Positions 9,791 through 18,179 of a stretch of 64,000 nucleotides of DNA are shown here, piece by piece (position 1 is the first letter of the stretch; each line of letters begins with the position of its first letter). Origin of the DNA: Bryum argenteum (Eukaryota > Streptophyta > Bryopsida > Bryales > Bryaceae); assembly GCA_037043015.1 (NCBI GenBank), contig CM073328.1, forward strand, positions 9,273,495 through 9,337,494, read 5' to 3'. A program made the position numbers and the translations under genes. The notes below the pieces were generated by a model. It did not search any database. It saw only the letters and a program-made list of their open reading frames with translations, and was not told where the DNA came from.

Positions 9791-12774
9791 CTATCGCGCG
9801 TCTTCTTCGACGACTTCGGCTTATCCCCCTGAAATACAATCTTCCTGGGCACTAAGTCCTTCCCTCGTAGGCCCTTCGGGTCCTTCACATTCGGTTTCGG
9901 CTTCGAAGATGGCTTTGAAGATGGCTTCGAAGATGGCTCCGTCATGGGTAGGTTATCGGGCGCGGTAGGTAATTCTCCATCGGGTCGCTTTACGAGAGCG
10001 GACTTCACATCGCGGGTTATCGTATCTCCGATACCCAGCCAGGGTTTTCGTAGGGAAATGGAACTCCTCGCCGTGTTGGGACTCAGTACGGTCAAGTCGC
10101 AGGGCAATTCCTCCTCCATCAACTCTGCGGGCCCCAACGTTTTTGTATCGTATAGGTAAGGTCGATCGAATCTTCCGCCGGGAAATACAATTTCCCTGTA
10201 CAATGCCTGCATAAGCCACAGTCGAGCCTTCTTTCCGGGCCATTCCTGCCATTCGTAGCCGAACAACTTCTCCCTCGGCAACTGCTGATTATTTCCACGG
10301 AGGAGCACATACTCCCAAAACGCAAGGCTGGCGACGTACCCGCACTCCCAAAGTTCCCCCTGCATCGGAACTTTCAGCTTCACCACCCTCCGCTCTTGCC
10401 AGTTCTTCCAATTGCTTGATCCAACTTTCACATGTCGCGCCAATGCCCACGCCATGTGCACTATGAACTGAAAGTTGTACGCTCGTACGTCATTGTGCAT
10501 GTTCAGCGTGTCGATGTGGTACGTCACAGTGTCCTCCACTATATAGATGCTCCAGTGTCCCTTATTTTGGTAGGCAACAACTAAAGTGTTCACCAAATGT
10601 TCCGTTGTCCGAAGCGTTACAATATAGAAACAACCACGAGAATCCCATGTGACGTCCTTCTCTCTCAAACAATCAAGATAACTTGACCTAACCAATTGTG
10701 AGTTAGGTGGTACTGCATCCGTATCTTGGGGTGTGCTCGATACACGATGTGTCGGAGCATGAAGTCCATAAACGAGCCGTCCAACTCTCGGCTATCGCCT
10801 GTGACGCAGGTCCAGCCCGATTGATCCGTTGGTAACCCTACAGCTTTCCTGGAATCGGGACCAAATACAATCATCGTCCAATGGACATCGCCCACCTTCT
10901 TACCCGGCGGTCTGCGCAGGGACGTGGAAATCAAGGAAAGCACGATTAGTACACTGCTCATTCGGCAATCAACATCCAATAACCTATACGATAGTCTGTA
11001 CCCGAAAGTCTACCCCTGAGTCTCTACCCGATAGCCTACTCGATAGCCTGTACGCGATAGCCTACTTGATAGCCTGTACGCGATAGCCTACTCGATAGCC
11101 TGTACCCGATAGCCGACACACTAGTCTCTACCCGATAGCCTACAGAGAAGACAGTACACAATAGCCTACACAGAAGTTGATTCCCGATAGCATACAGGGT
11201 GGACTACACAGAATTTAGAGAAATGAAATACCTGTCTTTCAGAAGCCTGAGTATGAGTCCCATGTTGGCTTCCACTTCGTAAGCCGTATGCGTTGCTGCC
11301 TCAAAGCACAGACTTGGCTCGAAGTTCCAATACGGCAGATCGGAAGTGCGTTGAATGACATGCTCACGAATCATACAAGTATAAGGAGGATTCGGCGAGT
11401 ATGGCTTCGGGAACTCCAACTGTGGAATGAGTCCGGGATAGAATACTATCCACGGTGCATCCCGCTCAACGCCTGCCTTTATCTCTGCCAACGTCTCCTC
11501 AATCCACTCCTTCGATACATTGGCCTGTTCAAAACCAGGAGGAACACCATCTGATTCAGACGGAGAATCAAGTATGATTTCATCCGTGTAGATTACATCC
11601 GCTCCAGATAGCGGAAAAGCGTGCTCCGGTACTTCTCCAGTTATGTTGGTCGTGGGAATTACTTGGATGCGTCCGAACCCGCTCTCAGTCAAAGGCATTG
11701 GCGCGCATTGCGATAAATCAAAAGCAGACCCTAGACTGCAGGATGCTTTCGGAGTGCGCAAACCCTGCCCGAGAGATATGTTGTGCATTACCTGAGTCCA
11801 ACCAATTGTCGTCTCGTCTACGCTAGAAGCAGCGGCGTCTGTAGGCGCTGAAGTAGGCGCTCGAGGTACATCTGCCGATGCCATGTCGGCCACGTTCTGC
11901 TGTGGCAGGGCACTATCGGGTTTCCCTTCGACCTCCCTCTCCGTAACGTTTTGGCTCGACAGCAATATTTCCTCCAAACTCTCGGCGATCGAACCGCCAA
12001 ATCCGACTTGGCAAAGACATTATCGTCTACCTTCTCGGGTAACCTCTCCGGCGATTCCTCCCTCTCCAGTACATCTGCCTCTACCCTCTCGGGGAACCCC
12101 TCCAAGAAGCCATCTTCCCTCATCGGCACGAACGACTCATCTTGCCTATCGGCCTCCACCTCCATGGGTGACACAGCTCCCTCTTGTCTCTCGGCAACCT
12201 CGTCAGCTGCACGCACATCCATCTCTGGCCTCTCCGCCTCCACCTCCATGGGTGTCACAGCTCCCTCTTGCCTCTCGGTTACCTCCTCACTTGGACCCAC
12301 GACCTTCTCTGGCCTCTCGGCCTCCACCTCCATGGGTGAATGAACTCCCTCTTCTCCATCGGAAACCCCCGAAGTGAGACCCTCATCCATCTGTGGCCTC
12401 TCGGATTCCGCCTCCGTAGGTGTAACAGCTCCTTCTGATCTCTCAGCGACCTCCTCCGTCAGACCCACATCCTTCTCTCGCACGACGACCACCTCCTCCA
12501 TGGGTGTGGAAGCGTCCTCTCCCGTATCCGTGGCCCCCTCCGCGATACCAAGGTCATCACCTGTGCTATCGGCCACATCATCCGTTGATGTCCCGGCTTC
12601 CTCTACTGCTCTCTCGGTCACCTCCTCCGCCGGACTGACATGCTTCTCTGCTCCAGCGGTGCACTCCGTAAGATTAGGATCATCCGAATCGGGAACATGA
12701 GATCCAACTTCGTAACCTCCATGCACAGCGATAAGTGCTTCCGCTCCTTCTACATCCCGCGTCTCCGTTGACAT
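9763..12774 (-). CDS. MULE-borne Ulp1-like (C48) cysteine protease gene
   Basis: The C48/Ulp1 protease signature is clear. GHWSIYIVED holds the catalytic His (10555-10557), YHIDTLN the Asp (10510-10512), and QGELWECGYVASLAFWEYV the Gln and Cys (Cys codon 10342-10344). ELDGSFMDFMLRHIVY, just upstream, resembles the opening of the Ulp1 fold. Ulp1 proteases process SUMO or remove it from proteins. An intron 10984-11231 joins LLKDR to LLDVDCRM in phase. The N-terminal part (12774 downward) is acidic with repeats of the type PMEVEAERPE. Two frame changes, near 11985 and near 10745, are not explained by introns I can see. The tail after the protease is Lys/Pro/Ser-rich (KPSSKPSSKPK). The upper limit is the first in-frame ATG and is uncertain. 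The gene may be decayed. Confidence 0.75.
10987..11195 (-). repeat. CGATAGCCTAC-type tandem repeats in a Ulp1-gene intron
   Basis: Irregular units of about 18-20 bp of the type CGATAGCCTRYNCGATAGCC lie in the intron of the Ulp1-like gene. Nine CGATA are read on the + strand, that is TATCG on the transcribed sense strand. Confidence 0.8.
12080..12360 (-). repeat. Repeats encoding the acidic N-terminal region of the Ulp1-like protein
   Basis: Diverged units encode the recurring protein phrase SPMEVEAERPE or TPMEVEAERPE, spaced about 34 codons apart with EEVTERQEGAV between them. They also open spurious frames on the + strand. Confidence 0.7.
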
Positions 12775-13056
12775 GTCCGCGGCCGTCCGCTACGGGTTTA
12801 AGTTCAACCGATACCTTTCGTTATTCTGAGCTTCGTTATCGCCTTCTTGCAATCGGTCATGTCTTGTTGTCTCGCGACCACTATAGGATGGTCGTAAACA
12901 TGAGTGATCCCGTTTGGTAATTCGATCGGTTCCAGAGCGTCGGGTATATCTGCACATATCCGGAACATCAAAACTCGGCCTTTCGTAAATGTATATCATA
13001 ATAAGAATAGCCTAAACCCGAACATGATAAGATGATAAAACATGGACGATAATTAC

Positions 13057-14845
13057 ATGTTGTGCTTCCAATGAAGTGGAGGTCGAGGTCTTCTCGTAGT
13101 AAGCACATATCGTCTAGTGTATGCCATGGCAGATATGCGCTAGGAAGGCATCCGATAACCCACTTCTGCAGGACCTCGTTCTCGTATCTGTTCACCAAGT
13201 CGATAATTGCTCGGGCCCGAACATAAGAGATGAACGTGTTCAGGGCCACTCCACTATCGGGCATACTCCCATCAAGTCGATCAAAGAGAGCCTCAACTTG
13301 AGGTTCTCCGTCACCATACTCGACCTCGCTGAGCAACATCCATCCCAACTTATCGTATAGGTGAAAGGCGCCTTCCCATCCGTTAATTGCCCTCTCCCGC
13401 AATTTCCCAAGTCGTTCGCGGCTAACTTTCGTGTTCGGGTGACACATATTGTTTCCACTGCAGCAACGGAGTACCCGATAAGTACAATGCTAGATATCAG
13501 TTATACGATAACCAACAAGGACAGACTACGTTACACGACACATACACTCGCGTATCCGATAATCAAGAAAGTAAATGAGAATGAATATCGGTGCCGATAG
13601 GAAGGAAGCTTACGGAGAATTAAAGCCCTTGGTGATGAACCAACACTTCAGAAGTCTTGCCTCTCGCGGGGGCAGTATCGATTCAACGCGCGCTTTCTTC
13701 AGCGTATCCACAATCGTTTGCGCTTCGTGCACGTCGTGTGTCCATGGCATTGGCGGGAGCAGCGGTCGAATGAGGTCATTTGCAGCGGTGTAGTGGAAAA
13801 GCATGTTATGATTCCAATGCAATGACTCCCATTCTAAACCATGAACCGCATCGTATGTAGCCATCCGCTCCCGGAAGACAGCTTCGCGTGATTCCAATGC
13901 TCGCCTGGCTTTCGCCTTACCCGATACATCCCAATCACGCAGATCAGACTCGCGTTCTAAGAATGCCCATGTGCTGCTTATGGAGTTCATCCAGAACTCC
14001 GGAGGTGGTTCCTCCCATGGTGATTCCGCGTGACCGCAAATAACTTTGCACGCGTCCAACTCCCACTTCGGGACATCGGCAATGAACGCCTGCCCGATAG
14101 CAGTCTTGAAGGGCATCGCGTTCCTCCCCTGTTCCACTAACTCCGCGACCATGCGTTTCAGGTCTTCCAAATCCTGCACACTGGACAGCGCACCATCCGC
14201 AACTAACCCGTGCGTAAGGAGGATGTAAAGGGCAGTCCTTGGGAGAGGCTCCGGAGTCTTCATACTATACCCGCGGAACACCTCCTCTCGTACACGCTCC
14301 ATGTGTGTAGTACGTGCCGAATCCAGTTGTTTCGCCTTGAATCGGAACTTTGAGTCTTCCCACCTTCTTTCCCCCACTATTCTCCTAAACTGCTCCAGGT
14401 ACTCAGACACATCTTCATCCTCGTCACTGCTATCCGATAGCTCTTCTGCTGCCCTATTGACTACCTTGTACGGACTCGCATCTGCTTGAGAACCACCTTC
14501 TATACGAACACCAGGAGAATTCGTTGCTTCCAGTTGGTCTCTCTGCAAGGCCGAGATAGTTCTCTCAGAACTGGAAGGCGGATGAGAGTCGTGGCCGAGA
14601 GCCTCGTCCTCTCGGGTATCGTCATGGACACCATCCGGATGACCATCGTCCCCGATAGGATCCACATACTCCGAAGTATCGTTCATCGGAGCCGGTGATT
14701 GATGTCCACCATCATCATCATCGTTGTTTCCTTCGTCAGATGCATCATCAGCTTCTGAATCCACCCGTGCACGAGAGGCAGAACTACGCGTCTTGCGTGG
14801 GCGAGTACTGTCATCGGACCTCTCGCCCCGTCTCTTCGATAACAC
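13057..14845 (-). CDS. MULE-borne gene of unknown function
   Basis: Two exons join in phase: 13614-14845, ending ...KGFNSP, and 13057-13457, continuing GNNMCHPNTKVSRE. The protein begins MLSKRRGERSDDSTRPRKTR, followed by a long acidic region (DSEADDASDEGNNDDDDGG). A helical, Trp- and Glu-rich body follows with WEDSKFRFKAKQL, WELDACKVICGH and LEWESLHWNHNMLFHYT. I recognise no family. It lies upstream of the Ulp1-like gene on the same strand and could be its 5' half, because a donor-like GTAATT follows at 13056. I found no acceptor that keeps both phases, so I list it separately. It may act with the transposase or the protease, but nothing in the sequence shows how. Confidence 0.55.
13458..13613 (-). 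other. Intron of the unknown MULE gene
   Basis: The donor GTAAGC on the - strand (13613 downward) and acceptor TGCAG (ending 13458) keep the frame. The intron again carries several CGATA motifs on the + strand (TATCG in the sense direction), for example at about 13478, 13506, 13557 and 13594. Confidence 0.65.
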
Positions 14846-14880
14846 ATCCTCTCTCGCCTCCTCGGGGGTTCTCTCGATAC

Positions 14881-15321
14881 CTACCTCGGCACACTGAAAA
14901 CGGCTATGGCTCTCTCCTCGTCTGACGCATCTTGTATGTCCTTCAGAAACTTAGCTACCCTAGGGATATCGAGGTTGGGGTACGTCTGGCATCTTACCGG
15001 TTTCTTAGGGCACTTCGCATGAAAGAGATGAATGTTGAGTCCGTATTCGAAGTGCGCCCGCAATGAGGACATTTGTACATCTTCACTTTGTTGTCGTGTT
15101 TGTCAATGACCGTCTCGCACATGTCCGATCGCGGCCCATGCATCTCGAGGATGAGAAGCCTTGCGTCCATCGGGGCCCATTCCTCCTTCCGTAAGTGTGT
15201 ATTTTCCACCCCAAAGACCTCGCTCAACCTTCTTGGTATCCGGGTTGTACTTGATGCGAGTTGCCTTCAATTCGATATTGGATGCCGATAAAGGCGGCCT
15301 TGCATGCGCATATTGATCCAA
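14881..15321 (-). pseudogene. MULE-borne Cys/His-finger fragment with a broken frame
   Basis: One frame reads KVMYKCPHCGRT-type sequence (as HDNKVKMYKCPHCGR) and the frame next to it reads AHFEYGLNIHLFHAKCPKKP at the same place. A single-base shift near 15055 would join CPHCGR to FEYGLNIHLFHAKC, a plausible CxxC...HxxHxxC metal site. A second possible shift lies near 15215, between KYNPDTKKVERGLWG and LRKEEWAPMDARLLILEMHG. I cannot tell mutation, sequencing error or unseen introns apart. It lies directly upstream of the unknown gene at 14845 on the same strand and may be part of it. Confidence 0.4.
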
Positions 15322-15439
15322 ATTTTCCCATATCTCTGCAGTCTACAAAATCACATGGTAGAGATTTGCATACGCACCGTCGAGTCGGTCGATAACACCA
15401 AAACCTAGAACAAAAGATAGACAACAGACGCGACACGAG

Positions 15440-15580
15440 ATACGAGAGAGCGATACGTCATAAGCGTTAAGCGATAGGCGATAGGCATTACGAGGTAGAC
15501 GATACGTCATAAGCGTTAGGCGATAGGCGTTACGAGGTAGACGATAGGCATCACGACGTAGACGATAGGTGAAACACTGA
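15440..15580 (-). repeat. GCGATAGGC/GAGGTAGACGATA tandem repeats
   Basis: Irregular tandem units of the type TTACGAGGTAGACGATAGGC, rich in CGATA on the + strand (TATCG on the - strand, sense for the genes here). The phrase CTCCAACAAAAACAACAA follows twice, at 15600-15700. Confidence 0.75.
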
Positions 15581-16554
15581 CCCCGTTTCTAGACAACAGA
15601 TGTTGCACAACATAATCTCCAACAAAAACAACAAACGTTGCAAAACATAATCTCCAACAAAAACAACAAGCATTCCTAACCATAATCTCCAACAAAAACA
15701 AGTATTAACGCTCTACAATCGGCAATTCTCCATTTCTCGAGTAAGCCCTATCGTGAACGCAAAACAAAAATCGAACAAAGACAGAATTCAAGATACCAGC
15801 ACTACTTTTGTCAATCCATAAAATTCTGCTTCAACACCTATCGTGAATGCGACCTACCACCAACGTTAACTGAATTATGGAGATATGCATTCTCGTATGG
15901 GCGACATTCCTCGTTCTAACATGACGCCAAAATATTTGCATTCGACCACCAATAAACTAGCTCTAAACCCTAATTGCAGGAAGTGAGCTCTTGTCTGCTT
16001 GTTCGATCGTCACAACTTAAAACGCTACACACCGAGGCGTAAACGCGACAATTCGTAATAGCAATGGCAACTCACGGAGCAAACATCGGAAATCAAAATG
16101 TGGGAGAGTTTTCCGCAATCGACGAAGCGTAGGAGGAGCGCCACGGAATTTCCACGAGAATGCGCGAAGATGGCAAATGAAGTCGAAGTTCGCCAAAGGC
16201 AAACGTTGCCATTCCAAAGATGCCAAACCTTGCATGGGCGAAATGACGCGAGCAATGATGGCGTCCACTTCGAGCGCCGCCCTCATCCTTGACAGCCGCC
16301 ACTTCCAACATTTGAAGTGATAACTCACTAAATTTTTGATCATTTCACCATCGTGCATACTGATTCAAAAAAAAAAGAATACTATCAAAACACTCAAAAC
16401 CTCATCATTCCGTCTCATCAGACCTCGGATTCGCAAATCTCACACATCGCATTCCGCTCAGCGCATCGGATGTGACATGTTGGTTATGATATCATGGATG
16501 AATGAAAACTAGTACCCGAGAACAGTATAAATGGATGAAGCCGATAACAGTGGA
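15581..16554. other. MULE interior next to the right inverted repeat
   Basis: I see no convincing gene. It may hold the promoter and 5' exons of the - strand MULE genes. A 113-codon - strand frame (16017-16358) lacks any recognisable motif. Confidence 0.4.
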
Positions 16555-16998
16555 AACGGATGAAGCCGATAACAGTGGAAAGTGGGCATATCGGGCAGGG
16601 GGCAATAAATGCGCGTGCGGGATGGGGGCACGGCTTATCGGCTAGACGATAGAGTGGTATCGGTCAGCGGGCCCCACCCGGCCGAGAACAGTGGATCTGG
16701 TTTAGGGTGGTACGTATCGGGTACGGAGAGCGAAACGGGGCGTCCGCGAGAGGGACGTATCGGGTAGTGGGCCCCACAGAGCCGATAGGGATAGACGCGA
16801 GGTCCAGGGTATCGGTGGTCGATAGTGTTACTGGACGATAGGTGCAATGGTGTGTATCGGGAAGGAAAAGACGCGGGCGGGAAGAAAAAGACGCTCGCGA
16901 TCGGGGCAAAATCCGCTTTCTTTCCATTACGCGGTTCGCGGAAAGAGTACTAAAACAGGGCCTGACATTTGGAACATGGATTGGATTTAGTGAGCGGC
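16555..16998 (-). repeat. MULE right terminal inverted repeat
   Basis: This is the inverted copy of 5386-5829. At its inner edge the phrase AGCCGATAACAGTGGAAA occurs twice (from about 16540), a small extra duplication that the left copy lacks. Confidence 0.9.
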
Positions 16999-17007
16999 GT
17001 CAGGCCC
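16999..17007. repeat. MULE target-site duplication, right copy
   Basis: GTCAGGCCC directly follows the right inverted repeat and matches 5377-5385 exactly. Confidence 0.93.
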
Positions 17008-17664
17008 TCCCTCGCTCTTTCCTAACTCGAACAGTATGTTGCATGGGGAGGCCATTTATAGCCCCCCTCCTCCCATTATCTTTTTTTATTGTAGATCAGT
17101 AGCATTGATTAGCTAGTGTCCAGGGACACTTTTCCTTTTCTTCTCCATCATGTCAGAATTTTTGAGCATATCTCTTGCAAAAAGTTGTCTTTTACTCTCA
17201 CGAGGGTGCCCACGCTTCTTTCTTTTAGTCCTTCACTCTACCCGAAAGTAGGAGGGCAGGGCCAGAATAGTAGGAGCAAAAATGACATGACCGCATTGCA
17301 AGGTGCATTGTGAATGCAATTTCATTCCAAATTTATATTTGTTTTTGGATTTACCTTCCTTTCTTTGTGACTATAGATTTTGTAGTTCACCAATTTTGGA
17401 TGCGAAATTCCAATCAATGAGTATTCTCACAAAAACCCCAAAAAGGAGGCTCTACCCGACTAAAATCAGCCCTCAAATCTAGGTGTTTTTGGCATGGATG
17501 GAGATCCAAAACTAAACACAAGTGCACAAAAATTGGCACACATACAATTTAGGCATATTAGAAGAGGATCTTACGGTTGGATTACCCATTTTTCACCACT
17601 ATTTAACTCTATGTGGGTTTTAATTTTGAAGGTTTTTTCACTGGATTTCAGCATTTCGACCCCC
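17008..17664. other. piggyBac 3' non-coding region, right of the MULE
   Basis: This continues the region interrupted by the MULE and reaches the right piggyBac terminus. No gene is seen. Confidence 0.5.
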
Positions 17665-17684
17665 CAAGGACGTTTAGGGGTTAA
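17665..17684 (-). repeat. Right piggyBac terminal inverted repeat and TTAA target site
   Basis: CAAGGACGTTTAGGGG (17665-17680) is the exact reverse complement of the left end and is followed by TTAA (17681-17684). Confidence 0.92.
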
Positions 17685-17753
17685 AGAACCGACCCTTAGC
17701 GTTGAAGGGTGTAAAAAAAAGAAGTTTATAAGTAATACTAAAAAAGTTGTTTT

Positions 17754-17754
<1 letters not shown>

Positions 17755-17793
<39 letters not shown>
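17755..17793. repeat. Poly(T) tract
   Basis: A run of 39 T lies 70 bp outside the right piggyBac end. It could be the tail of an old retroposon in reverse orientation, but I see no body attached to it. Confidence 0.7.
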
Positions 17794-17797
<4 letters not shown>

Positions 17798-17920
17798 AAA
17801 AAAAAAAGTTACCTTAGAGATTGTACGGTTGGGTTTACAAAATAATTCTCAAATACATGTGCATATGATAATATGATAATTATCAAAGGTTAGGTTGAAC
17901 ATACACTCTATTTCAAAAAG

Positions 17921-17980
17921 TGGGCAGAAGAGAGGCTTGGATTGTTCTCTTGGGCAAAAGAGAGGCTTGGATTGTTCTCT
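17921..17980. repeat. 30-bp tandem duplication upstream of the MMS21-like gene
   Basis: Two adjacent 30-bp units (17921-17950 and 17951-17980) share the core AGAGAGGCTTGGATTGTTCT and differ at one base. They lie about 200 bp before the start codon, probably in the promoter or 5' leader. Confidence 0.8.
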
Positions 17981-18179
17981 TGAACGTGAGAGTGATAGTT
18001 TTGTGTTGATAACGAGATAGCATAGAAATTTGAAAACGACGAGGAGTCCCGCCACCAGGCCCGACTCGCACATTTGAATGCAGTGGCCGCGCGCGCTCAT
18101 TTCCTTGTCGCAGAATTTCCAGATTCAATTGCGCCAACCCTAAGTTGTTGGTGTTTATAATTCATCGATCAATTCGGCC

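Larger units (their letters stand above)
5386..16998 (+). mobile_element. Mutator-like element (MULE) with Ulp1-like cargo
   Basis: The 11,613-bp element has long inverted repeats (about 440 bp) that begin GCCGCTCACTAAATCC at both ends. GTCAGGCCC lies directly outside each end (5377-5385 and 16999-17007), the 9-bp duplication typical of Mutator insertions. Inside are a MULE transposase with a SWIM finger on the + strand and, convergent to it, a Ulp1-like cysteine protease gene plus one or two upstream unknown genes on the - strand. MULEs with ULP-like genes are known from flowering plants (the Kaonashi group), so the gene set has a precedent. The whole element is strongly enriched in TATCG/CGATA. 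I found only a few mismatches between the inverted repeats, which suggests recent insertion. Confidence 0.93.
360..17680 (+). mobile_element. piggyBac DNA transposon carrying a nested MULE
   Basis: The element starts CCCCTAAACGTCCTTG at 360 and ends with the exact reverse complement at 17665-17680. TTAA lies directly outside both ends (356-359 and 17681-17684), which is the target site used by the piggyBac superfamily. It encodes a full-length piggyBac transposase on the + strand (1373-4933). Without the nested MULE (5386-16998) and one copy of its 9-bp duplication the element would be 5,699 bp, a normal size for an autonomous piggyBac. The MULE lies downstream of the transposase, so the coding region and both ends are untouched. 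The right end lies about 500 bp upstream of the MMS21-like gene. Confidence is high because termini, target site and transposase all agree. Confidence 0.93.

Noticed and set aside
11883..12700. Long + strand Ser/Thr-rich frames in the MULE
   Set aside because: They are mirror frames of the acidic repeats of the - strand Ulp1-like gene.
15440..15700. CRISPR-like or satellite array
   Set aside because: Units are irregular and spacers not uniform. The DNA is part of a eukaryotic MULE and is explained by the TATCG-rich repeats.
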